64,000 bases of DNA from Chaetomium olivaceum (Eukaryota > Ascomycota > Sordariomycetes > Sordariales > Chaetomiaceae): the NCBI GenBank assembly GCA_039881045.1, contig JAYWVB010000030.1, forward strand, positions 62,001 to 126,000, written 5' to 3'. The position numbers and the translations under genes are program-made. How positions within the stretch are numbered: the stretch's first letter is position 1; every line of letters starts with the position of its first letter. The notes beneath the pieces were generated by a model. The model was not told where the DNA came from and did no database searches. It was given only the letters and a program-made list of their open reading frames with translations. Shown here piece by piece: positions 55,141 through 64,000 of the stretch.

Positions 55141-56218
55141 ATGTCAAACATTCTCACCGTATTCGGCGCAACCGGCGTCCAAGGAGGCTCCATTGTCCGA
55201 GCAGTGGCTTCGGATTCGATACTATCCAAGACGTTCAAGATCCGTGCCATCACTCGAAACACATCCGCGTCTTCTGCCCAGAAGCTTGCAAAACAGGGTG
55301 TTGAAGTTGTGACTGTACGTGACTTTGGAACTCAGACTCGTGTTATACATATCTCCAACGATGCTCACAATTTCTATCTAGGCCGACATGAACTCTCGTT
55401 CCTCCCTTGCCGAGGCCCTCAAGGGAACCCACACTGTCTTTCTTGTAACTCTGCCAGATTTCGTTACCGGCGCAACCCCAGGCACTGAGGTTGAGCATGG
55501 GAAGAACGTTGCGGACGCAGCCAAAGAAGCCGGCGTGCAGCACGTCGTCTTCTCGTCCCTGATCAACGTAACTGACGCGTCTAACGGCCGGCTGCCGCAC
55601 GTTGCCCACTTTGACAGCAAGGCCGACATTGAGAAGTACATCCGGTCTCAGCAGCTCCCGGCCACCTTCATCCAGCCAGGTTATTACATGACCAACTTCA
55701 CGGACTTGCAGCTCTTGAGAAAGGGAGATGATGGATCGTACACACTTGCGGGTCCCACCGGCGCCACCAAGGCCAAGTTGCCACTGTTCTTCCCCGCGAG
55801 CGATATGGGTGAGTCCATAGTTCTCGGTTTCTAGAACCAATGCTATCAAGTCAAGTACATACAACTAACCGGCGGGGTAGGCAAATACTTCGTCGCCGTT
55901 GCCAAGAACAGCAGTAAAGTCCTAGGCAAGCAGATTTACGCCGCCGCCGACTACTACACCCCCGCCCGCATCATGGCAGAGTTTCAGGAGGTGACTGGAA
56001 AGAAGGGGCAGTACGTGCAGATCGACCAGGAGGTATACAAGAGTTTTCTCCCGCCGCCTATTGCGCAGGAAATCCTCGAGAACGAGCTGCTCTGCGAGGA
56101 GCCAGGCTTTTACGCCGGCGGTTCGCTTGCCGAGGGCCACGAGTTACTTGCCGAAGTTGGCCTGGCTCCGACGACCTGGAAGGAATTCTTGGAGAGCAAG
56201 AAAGAGCTCTTCATGTAA
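55141..56218 (+). CDS. NmrA-like NAD(P)-binding protein
   Basis: Exons 55141-55314, 55382-55808 and 55881-56218 join to 312 residues. The Rossmann motif FGATGVQGGSIVRAV (GxxGxxG) follows the start MSNILTV, then IRAITRNTSA for the cofactor phosphate. Further family marks are VFLVTLPDF, VQHVVFSSLINV, HFDSKADIEKYIRSQ and TFIQPGYYMTNF. These proteins are atypical short-chain dehydrogenases that either sense the NAD(P) redox state (NmrA, a corepressor of nitrogen genes) or act as reductases in secondary metabolism. The position, head-to-head with a Zn2Cys6 factor, makes either a tailoring reductase or a redox co-regulator plausible. Intact. Confidence 0.9.
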
Positions 56219-56868
56219 GAAGGACTAGTTAGATATGTGGTTTCGGTTTAGATGCAGATAGACAGGAAATGATACGAGGTTAACAACTATGAACCGCTTC
56301 CCAATCCCTTGCCCGGATTTACCAGCCATGTTTAGAGAAACGGAATCTAATTATCTGCTTTCCTTCTCTTTTCCTTTCTTTGTACACTTCTCTTGTTTAG
56401 GTAACCCCAACACAAGTTGGTATTCCCAGGTACGAGTTGATGCGGGTGGACAAGGTAGAAGAATAGCATAATGGTTGTAGCAAGTTGAGTCGGGATGGTT
56501 GCCCGAGGTCGGCGGTATCAATGATGATATTACCTACTCGTACCTCCTTGAACCTACGTCTGGACGGCAGTGGTCATGGTTGAGTCCCCGCAGCTGTTAA
56601 TTGGGACTTCGAAAAAGAGTTTTCATAGATTGGGTGAGTAGCGTGTATCTTCAAACTATACTCCAAATGCAAATGAAGGAAGTCATTATGTTTGTGGCGT
56701 TTGTGGGTTCGTGTGCTCCTCCTTTTCGCCGCGGTCTCACCACACCACGGCCCCATGCTGGGTCACACATATGCCCAGGCTTTCCCACCTAATGTTACAG
56801 CCCCCAGACATCTTCCCCGAATACCTCCGTTGATCTTACATGAACCATGACACCAACGGCTGGTACCG
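56219..56868. other. Spacer, nothing recognised
   Basis: A 0.65-kb 3'-3' spacer between the NmrA gene and the DUF423 gene. Confidence 0.5.
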
Positions 56869-57417
56869 TTAAAATCGCGGCCACCGCATTCCCGCGCCCC
56901 TTTTCCCGAACGCTAGGGCCAACCAGCCAGCCATCAGGCATAGGCCCCCAAGAGGCGTGACGGGGCCCATGAAACGGAAGCGCTCGTTGTCGAGAGTCAA
57001 GGCATACAGACTGCCGCTAAACATGGCCATGCCGGCGGTGAAGAAAGCGCCGGCAACGGGGTTGTTGCTGGCCATGAGAAGAGCGACCGAGTGAACGAGC
57101 TGTGGGGTTGTGTCAGCATAACTGTCCCCTATTCCGTCGGCAATGCACGAATGCGCGTGCACATGGGATGGCGGATGAATGGCTGCGATTACCTGGTATT
57201 GGGCAGCAGTAGACCAATTCGCCAGTTTATTGGGATCCGAGATGTGCTTCTTGAGTCCGTGGGCGCCGAATGCACCGAGTCCGACGGCGGTGGCCCCGAA
57301 CACGGCGCCAGTCTTCCAGAAGAGTGTGCTGGCCATTGTGTCGTCGCTATGAATTGATTCGTCTTGCTCGGAAGTGGGTAACAGAGGGCTGGTTTCGTGG
57401 CTCAACTCTGCCGCCAT
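56869..57417 (-). CDS. DUF423 small membrane protein
   Basis: Exons 57193-57417 and 56869-57099 join across a 93-nt intron that is itself open. Splicing gives 151 residues. The start MAAELSHETSPLLPTSEQDE ends in a short acidic N-terminus with a dileucine-like sequence. The DUF423 core follows: WKTGAVFGATAVGLGAFGAH, GLKKHISDPNKLANW, LVHSVALLMASNN, FFTAGMAMFSGSLYAL and GPVTPLGGLCLMAGWLALAF, a four-helix membrane protein. Function is unknown across the family (TMEM256/YgdD relatives). The intron is supported because its removal joins AAQYQ to LVHSVALL, the conserved continuity. Intact. Confidence 0.88.
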   Translation of the reverse strand: MAAELSHETSPLLPTSEQDESIHSDDTMASTLFWKTGAVFGATAVGLGAFGAHGLKKHISDPNKLANWSTAAQYQVIAAIHPPSHVHAHSCIADGIGDSYADTTPQLVHSVALLMASNNPVAGAFFTAGMAMFSGSLYALTLDNERFRFMGPVTPLGGLCLMAGWLALAFGKRGAGMRWPRF

Positions 57418-59051
57418 TCAGTTGTGGATTGTGACGATCGCGACGGAGTTCAGTTGACCAGGATTCTCAGTGGCTTCGGGAGAGTCCGGGTTTCGCGTGG
57501 AAATGCCCGGTGGTGGTGGGGTTGTTCTGCCCCGGGGCTTGGCTGTTGACAGCACCCTAACCCTGGTTTGAGACTGGACCGACAACTGAACCACAGTCCA
57601 GCCAAAAACAGCCAAACTCCGAAAGGAAGAACAGGATATGGCGATGGAACTCAAGGAATATAGAGCTATCAAAATGAATATGAGACTAGTAGAAAAAGCG
57701 TTCTTAGGTATCTGAATGACGTCTGTTTTATTTCCACTGAATATCACGTACGGCACGGTATTATCTCGAGTTTTGAGCAACCTGACAATCGAGGATCGAT
57801 AGTACCAACGCGCCGGTCAAAAGATGAGGCTTTGGAGAGGGGTAGGGTGTTGACAGTTGATCTACACGTGCGCTAGCAAGTCATCTTTAGCTAGAAAAGG
57901 GGATCGAGTCGTGTTATTATGATGATGGCATAATTGAATGGTGCTGGATGAGTGCACATGTGGGGGGGGGGGGATCCCTACCTTGTGTCACAACATTTTT
58001 GCGAATTCCAAGCCACGATGGCTCGTCCTCTGGGTCGGGTGGTTTATCCGGATTTCCCACGCCGAGAGACGTATCAACCGCTCGGTGGAAATTTAGTCTG
58101 TTGACTTTTGCGGAACAGTTGTGAGTTGGAGGTTTTGCCGAATCAGCCAGGAAAGTAGAGGAAGAGTATTGTGTCAGATACCTGTAAAAGGTGTAACAAC
58201 CCCCGGAAAAGAAACTTAAAGTCTACCATGGCGCAGAATCAGCATTACCCACTTCTTCACATCGGGGCATCGGACTGTTATTGACTCTTCAAGAATCCCA
58301 TTGTCCATATCTGTCTGTCATCGTGTCCGGGTGGTCAGCCAGACCCGGTCGTACCTGTTTCTGCTTTCTCTAGTTTCGCAGTGGCCGATTTCCATCCCAA
58401 GTGACGATTCCCAAGAGCAGTTTTTCCGAAATCTGCCCTCCGGTCCTCTTTTGCCCTCAGCTGTTGCCCTCTGCTCTTAATCTTTACCCACCAAACTTTC
58501 CTCGAACTTTTTTTTCAAACTTCCAACTCTCATTCCTTTCCAAACCACCACCGCTCCAACCACTCCCCACCACAAACTTGAAAAAAACCCGGCAACAACT
58601 CGATCTCCTGCTTAGCGTCTTGTCGCAGCCCATTCGGGCCATAACAGTACGTTTTCCACAGTTTCGTCTCCATTTTAACATTGAGAACTTTTCGGTCGGG
58701 ATCCCAGCAGTTTCGCGGGGTATTTTGCACCTTCTCAGTTTCAGACGCGCAAAGTCGTGTTGCCCAACCGCCAACAACCGCCTCTTTTCCCCGTTTGACA
58801 CTTCCCGCCCATTTCTTTTTCACCTCCCTCACGCTTCTTATCTCCGTTCGCTGAACTTGACACTTGACTGACCGAACTTTCAGGTCAATCAGCGACATCG
58901 TCGCCGCCTTTATCCTCTAACGCCTGCCGCAGCTCTCCCCTACCGCCCCGCGCGCCTTGTCCCGTCCCCCCCTCTCGCGGCCGCTCTTCCGCTCTTTCTC
59001 TTTCATTTCCCTTCTCTCGTTTTCCCCTTTTGTTTAACAACATAAAAAAGA
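57418..59051. other. Divergent intergenic region with G12 run and pyrimidine-rich leader
   Basis: About 1.6 kb. A run of 12 G lies at 57962-57973. From about 58380 to 59040 the plus strand is C/T-rich, the usual look of a fungal promoter and 5' UTR, leading into the gene at 59052. The open frame at 58401-58871 is low-complexity and probably UTR. Confidence 0.5.
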
Positions 59052-60386
59052 ATGGATGATGAGTGCATCCCGGAGCGTTGCGCTCTATTCGTGGCGACCT
59101 GCCCCGGTGCCCCGGCTCGCCGTAAGTCAGCAGCCTTTTCCCCGGTGCCGACGTCCTGGCGCGTTACTTCGCCAGAGTCACTGATTGTGTTTAGCTTCTC
59201 AAGAGAATATAAAGAGTCCCGAGGGCGACGAGATGGTAAGAGTCATTCATTCATTCCCTGCTTGAGGCCGCCCGTCAACCATCGATTACTTCTGGACTTC
59301 GGAAAACCTCCAGGCAGTATACTACGGGGAAGAATGTCGCGGAAAGTCAGACCACTACCCACAAGTGCTCGAGGTCGGGGAAGGGCGTGGGCCGAGGCCA
59401 ACCCAACCAGACGGCTGGGCCTGGAAGAAGATGGACAGGGAGAGGGTGAAAGCTGAATCAGAGCTGCTGTGTAGGGCCATGGGTCTCACAGACCCGGGGC
59501 CGAATTAGTGGAGACTGAGTGGGATGGCCCAGTGTTTGCTTGTGGACTTATCTCAGCGCATTCTTGTGCTGATGGGTGGACGTTCTCTTCCAGATCAAGC
59601 TCAGCGACGACATCGACATGACCATCCCTGGTGGACCTGAGTCACCCATCAAACATGCCATCACCGCCCATTTCAAAGAGTGGGCCGAAGAAAACAATCT
59701 TTTGGTGAATGCCCGCAGCCTCGACAAGGTCGAAACACGCATTGCCGCCATTACCGAGCGTCTGGACCACGTCAACCCCCAGCTCAAGAATCTCAACCAT
59801 CAAGTTGTGCGCCTTGACAACAAGCTGAAGCGCACGGCACGCGAGATGATCCTCTCCGAACTTCGATCTCAAGATGGCTCAATTGGCCGGTTTGTCCGGG
59901 AGACCGCTCGGGCTGTGGCGCAGGAGCAAGCCTTGGACATCACCAACTCCATCTCGGTGCTGCAGAGCCAAATGGATAAACTGCAGCTCACCGTCAAGCA
60001 TATACCTAAGACCAAGGCGGAAGATGGACGGGGCGGCCGTGGGGGGGCTACATAGCGGTGGCCCCGCCAGCCGGCTCCGGGTCACCAGTCCGCAGACCGC
60101 TCCCAATTCTCAAAAACCAACCTGGGACGCATCAAGGCGGCCGAAGGGAACATCGACCAGGTATGTCCCAAGTCAGCCAACCAGTTTGACTAACTTGCGA
60201 ATCATCTGTAGATCAACGAGAAATTGGAGGAGAATGACACCGAAATCGCCAAGGTGCGCATGGCATGCTCTTCAACAGTGATGCATTGGATAACTTGCTA
60301 ACTGCAGTGCCTGACAGCTCCGGGAGGTGGTTTCGACTCTCGTTGATGCCGTCAAGAGTCTCCAGCAGCAGATCAAGCCAGAGTAG
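59052..60386 (+). CDS. Coiled-coil protein of unknown function
   Basis: Proposed exons are 59052-59121, 59195-59235, 59594 to about 60038, about 60096-60160, 60212-60253 and 60318-60386. The first two join as CPGAPARPSQENIKSPEGDE, then IKLSDDIDMTIPGGPESPIK. The body is heptad-rich (ARSLDKVETRIAAITERLDH, HQVVRLDNKLKRTAREMILS, NSISVLQSQMDKLQLTVKH) and the C-terminus reads INEKLEENDTEIAKLREVVS with AVKSLQQQIKPE. A TAG at 60052-60054 must be removed. A 57-nt intron 60039-60095 keeps frame but has a weak GTGGGG donor beside a G7 run, so a nonsense change or an indel is also possible. Intron 2 is long (358 nt). No family name is known to me. It may be a structural or adaptor protein. Confidence 0.6.
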
Positions 60387-60607
60387 AGGTACTAGAGGAA
60401 CATGGCCCCATTGCGGTGGTCAATACCCGGAGGCGCTCAAGGTTGGGTTTGTCAAGCTGTGTTTCGCCGCTTCGGGGAGCCCCGGCTTGTGCCGCGCGAC
60501 CCACTCTTCGTCACCTCGAACATTTCTGCTATGAGCGGCTTGGCGTGCATCTTCCCCTGTTCCCTCGCCCAACCCAATGTCATCGCCGCAACACAAAACA
60601 TTGCAAG

Positions 60608-61189
60608 ATGCCGAGTGTTCCAACGACAAACCAAGTTACGCCAGGAGCACTGGTCAACATCGTCCTGAAGGAAGACCAGCCCACTGGCCGCACCGTTCAA
60701 GGGGTCGTGTCGCAGCTATTGACCAAAGGGAATCACCCGCGGGGGATCAAGGTGCGCCTGTCAGACGGGAGAGTCGGTCGAGTCCAGAGTATGGTGGGAG
60801 GCGGCCCTTCAACAGGGTCTCAGAACCAACCCGACGGCAAGAAGGAAGTCGCTGCGGAAGCGGGGTCAACCAGCGCTGCTCCCAGGGGGCGAGTACGGCA
60901 CGTCGCCGATGCGAGGCTAGATCAAGGGCCGCCGCCGTCCACACAACCAGTTGGCCTCGATGCTTACATCAAGCCCGCCAGGAAGCGTGGGAAAGGGAAG
61001 GGGGGCGCGGGTAACACTACAGCCCAGGCAGCGGCGGGCAACAACCAGCTTGAGGCTGGCGCACACGCCGGCCGACACGCCGGCCAATCCCCACCTGAAG
61101 GACAGGATTCAATATGCCCTGTGTGCGGCGACTTCCGAGGCGATGAGGCGGCTCTGACACACCACGTGCAGTCTCACTTTGATGATTAG
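60608..61189 (+). CDS. YwbE/DUF2196-domain protein with C-terminal C2H2-like finger
   Basis: The start at 60608 gives MPSVPTTNQVTPGALVNIVL. The first 60 residues form the small beta-rich YwbE (DUF2196) domain: GRTVQGVVSQLLTKGNHPRG and VRLSDGRVGRVQSM. A low-complexity linker rich in Gly, Ala and Gln follows, with a basic patch KPARKRGKGKGG. The end is ICPVCGDFRGDEAALTHHVQ with SHFDD, a C-x2-C...H-x3-H finger like the UBZ/C2H2 type that can bind ubiquitin or nucleic acid. In-frame sequence continues upstream to 60416 but lacks domain features, so the later ATG is preferred. The molecular role is unknown. It lies 222 bp downstream of the coiled-coil gene on the same strand. Intact. Confidence 0.8.
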   Translation: MPSVPTTNQVTPGALVNIVLKEDQPTGRTVQGVVSQLLTKGNHPRGIKVRLSDGRVGRVQSMVGGGPSTGSQNQPDGKKEVAAEAGSTSAAPRGRVRHVADARLDQGPPPSTQPVGLDAYIKPARKRGKGKGGAGNTTAQAAAGNNQLEAGAHAGRHAGQSPPEGQDSICPVCGDFRGDEAALTHHVQSHFDD

Positions 61190-61357
61190 ATCGGCACGCA
61201 ACACGCACCACAGGGGGCCATGTGGACGACAACTGATCGTCGATGCGGAAATAAATACTGTTCCTACGCCATTAACCCCTCAAAAAGGCGACACCCGAAG
61301 CAGGAAATCCAAGCCAGGAGCAGTTATCCCAAAACGAAACCGAGCCGTGATGCCTCC

Positions 61358-62502
61358 TTACTCAAAACCCAGCATGAAACCCAGCTTGAGCGCAGCGATC
61401 TCCTTCTTGCTAAACGGGTCCCGCTTCTTGAAGCTGGCCGACCGCCGCTCAGCGCTCGTCCAGGTAGTGATGTCGTAACGATCCCCGCCTATAGCCGGTA
61501 TCTCCCCAGGCCCCTCCGTCGTCCCATGGTCACTCTCGTACCGGCGGAACGACTCGGCCGTGTTCCACGGATCCTCCACCGTCCGCGCGGGTAGCTCCTC
61601 GGCGGCGCCCTCAACATCTTGAGGCGCGTCCGGCACTGCAATGCTGTGACGCTCGGCGTAGCCGAGAATGTACTCGTCCAGCTTGCCTAGGTCGAACGTG
61701 TATCTCTCCGTGGATCCATCGGGAAGCTTCAGGTCGACTGTCTCTTCGTTGCCATCATTAAGTAGCTCATTGATCTGCATGTCCCTGGCAGTCTTGATGT
61801 ATATGGACATGATTAGGCCGAGGTTCTTCACTTCAGAATCGGGGCCTAGACGGTGTTGGCGTTCGAGCTGGGCGAGCATGGCCAGAAAGGTACGGCCGAC
61901 GAGGCGGATAAGGGGGATAATTGTGTCGACTTCGCCCATCCTGGGTTGCGTACATGTGGTTAGCTGTGGGCTGCGGTGGCATGTCAACGGAAGCAATAAA
62001 CCCACTCCAACAAATCCGCGGCCAAGTCCGTCTGCAGGAAAAACGACAGCGCCTCGCACACGACCCATTGTTCTCTCCAATTCCCGTTCGCCTCGACGAA
62101 ATCCAACAGCAGGTTCTCGATCACCTCTGCCACCCCGAGCGCTGCATGGTTGTTGAACGTGTGCATGTCGAAATTGGCGGGGTCTCGAATCCGCGCCATG
62201 TCGACCTGGCACAGGAACTTGCGGCGACAGGCGTACGTCGTTATCCATTTGTGATCGGGATGTTCCTCAGCCGGCTTGCCGCAGATGCACGTATCGCCAC
62301 CGTCACAGTCATCTTTCTCCTCCTCCTCTCTTTCTTCGTCTTCGTTATCGTCAGATTCGGGAAATGGCGGCTGACACCAGCAAATGTACGCGTACGCCTT
62401 GTCTGGCTTGCTCCAGAGCTGCCGGTAGGCCAAGTCAACGTTGGCAGAGCCCGACACCGGAGCCCACCGCGCACCTCGCGGGACTGTGTTGGCGGACGAC
62501 AT
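61358..62502 (-). CDS. Conserved fungal protein with acidic/Cys region, unknown function
   Basis: Exons 62006-62502 and 61358-61940 join across a 65-nt intron to 359 residues. The start MSSANTVPRGARWAPVSGSA was chosen as the first Met after the upstream stops that fits the exon; an open frame runs a little further upstream. Features: AYAYICWCQPPFPESDD, a Glu/Asp run, DTCICGKPAEEHPDHKW, FDMHTFNNHAALGVAEVIEN, and after the intron GEVDTIIPLIRLVGRTFLAM with LGLIMSIYIKTARDMQIN, ending in KEIAALKLGFMLGFE. The Cys/His set CICGKPAEEHPDH may bind zinc. I recognise it only as a type of lineage-restricted fungal protein. Intact. Confidence 0.75.
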
Positions 62503-62754
62503 TGTGGAACATGTACCAAGTACTTGGTATGTACACAACGGCTTCGCGAACACGACCGCGCCGCCCTTGCGCAGGTGGGAAACCAAATGCCAAGCTGCCG
62601 CCCTGCTGTCCACGCACAGACCAGGTGGAGATTTGGCGGGGGCCGCCCCCCTGCAGGTCGGCCGGGATTTGGTGGGTTCCTTCCACTGACTGTCAGCACC
62701 GATTCAGCACTCGACAACCAACCTACTGACGCCATCCATGAGTGCACGCAGCAA

Positions 62755-64000
62755 TCAAAAGGCATTGGAAGCAATGAAGTCGATGGGAGATTGTGGTCGA
62801 CCCCGATAATTAATCATTTCAATACTGTCGCCGTCACTCGGGTCGTCATCGACTTTTTGCGTTGGTGTTTTAGTGCTTCGTGCGGTCAACGTCTCCTCTA
62901 TACATAAATTGACAGGCGCGTCCAGGGCCAAGGGTCGTTGTTGCGTTCCCGGCTCCAGTTCCACAGACCGCGGGCGCCGAGAGCCCCGAATTGGCAACGA
63001 CACAGACGCCGTTTGGCTTCCTTGCATGCTTGCCGTGCCGCGGCCGTCAGATTCGATCATGGCTGTCCCATAACCAGTCTGGTATCCAAAATGGACTGGG
63101 CCTCGAAAGCCTCCGCGCGACAGCGCCCGGAGGATGGGTATCGACGCTGCGACGATGCACATGGCCGCTTCTGCAACGGACAGGGCCACCAACGGGATAC
63201 TGCCCCGAGCATCAGTGCTGCCCTGGAGCCTTGGTATGGTTGACGCTTTGGCGGCCGCGGCCACTCCAGCCCTGGCGCCCCTCGTTAGCTTGAGCCACCT
63301 CGCGATGCAAGTACATCGTAAGCCACTTACAATATCCCCATACTCATCGCGACCATGGCACCAATCTTTTCCTTCTTACTCATTTGCTGGCTCAGCAGAT
63401 ACCTCCATGGCAGAACCCCAAGCGCGACATCCGCAGCTGCCGAGTATACTACCGAAAACCCCGAGTGTCAGCTTCAGCTTTTGTTGTCTGCTCTGTTCAC
63501 ACTCGGCACCCCCTTACCACAAGAGAACACATTGTATTTTATCGATACGTCCATTGGGACACAACTGCCCGTCAACTTGAAAGGACCGCATTCAATCCAG
63601 ACGAGGAGGATGCTGGCTGTGAGCGTCAAAGTGAGCGTCGTGAGGATGTACCATACGCTGATCCTCATCCACCTGACAGGCAACCTCAAGAGAGTCACGG
63701 CGAATGACGTTTTACCCCAAAGGTTTGCGATGATGGTCAGCGTTGAGAGAATGTTGCCAGGCAAGCCGAACTTTGTCGCGTTTTGGAATGGGATGAACCG
63801 CTTGCCGTAGTCGATGCTGACCAGAAAGGCGATGAACCCAGCCGAAGCCGCCAATGCTACCCACGAAGCCAACAAGATCCAGTCGTCCCACCAAAGCCCA
63901 CGGTGTTGGCAGTTCTTGAGATAGAGCCGCGTGAAAAGAAAGAGGCCAGAAATGGAGATGAGCAACCAAGTCAAGACATTCAACTGAGGACCATAGTCGA
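62755..64000 (-). CDS. Rhodopsin-domain membrane protein (PF20684 type), 5' end beyond window
   Basis: Exons 63518-64000 (open to the window edge), 63331-63448 and 62755-63271 join in phase. Visible text: DYGPQLNVLTWLLISISGLF, LWWDDWILLASWVAL (the family's WWDD), YGKRFIPF, TLLRLPVRWMRISVWYILTT, NVFSCVYSAAADVALGVLPW, SQQMSKKEKIGAMVAMSMGI, AAAAKASTIPRL and VAEAAMCIVAASIPILRAL, followed by a cytoplasmic tail rich in Ser, Arg and Pro. This is a multi-pass plasma-membrane family in filamentous fungi with mostly unknown ligands. It is the second member in the window. No lesion is seen. Confidence 0.82.

Noticed and set aside
57100..57192. Insertion in the DUF423 protein
   Set aside because: This is an open 93-nt intron with GTAATC donor and CCACAG acceptor; splicing restores the conserved sequence.
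1..64000. tRNA, rRNA, CRISPR, telomeric repeat
   Set aside because: None recognised by eye. CRISPR is not expected in a fungal nuclear genome. A tRNA could be missed without a covariance-model search.

Overview
The window is nuclear DNA of a filamentous ascomycete. The evidence is many short spliceosomal introns (about 40-90 nt) with GTRNGT donors and YAG acceptors, fungal-only families (Zn2Cys6 regulator, rhodopsin-domain membrane proteins, MHYT sensor, FSH hydrolase, highly reducing PKS, CYP505-type P450) and a fungal-type Helitron. The protein sequences suggest Sordariomycetes, possibly Sordariales/Chaetomiaceae; that placement is my inference. No tRNA, rRNA, CRISPR, telomere or origin was recognised.

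Layout. 1-10.6 kb is ordinary core genome: the 3' end of a GT2 polysaccharide synthase, a frame-broken CCCH zinc-finger gene, two neighbouring mitochondrial complex I genes (acyl carrier subunit and 23-kDa 2x[4Fe-4S] subunit) and a conserved fungal protein. 11.4-17.3 kb is a decayed autonomous Helitron whose Rep/helicase ORF is broken by a stop and at least six frameshifts. 17.3-29.3 kb holds an AT-rich stretch, a small unknown gene, a reducing polyketide synthase divergent from an FSH/LovG-like hydrolase, and an alpha/beta hydrolase. A second, inverted Helitron-like end lies at 29.7 kb, so the PKS block is bracketed by the same terminal motif. 32.4-37.2 kb holds a heavily frameshifted MHYT sensor gene and a GT31-like glycosyltransferase. 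39.4-56.2 kb is a second accessory stretch: small secreted protein, stand-alone P450, rhodopsin-domain membrane protein, sugar-transporter relic, NRPS-like adenylation-thiolation-reductase, secreted HD-domain protein, Zn2Cys6 factor and a divergent NmrA-type reductase. From 56.8 kb the content returns to conserved small genes, ending in a rhodopsin-domain gene cut by the window edge.

How the genes may work together. The PKS, FSH hydrolase and alpha/beta hydrolase look like the core of one biosynthetic cluster. The P450, NRPS-like reductase, Zn2Cys6 factor and NmrA reductase could be a second cluster or tailoring and regulatory parts of the same region. The PKS has substituted DH catalytic residues and a degenerate ER nucleotide motif, so even a frame-corrected enzyme would probably reduce little beyond the KR step.

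Caution. Many long conserved ORFs change frame by one nucleotide with good homology on both sides, sometimes at short homopolymers. Either the assembly carries indel errors or this region is decaying. Intact genes stand between broken ones, and the MHYT and CCCH genes carry far more breaks than the others.
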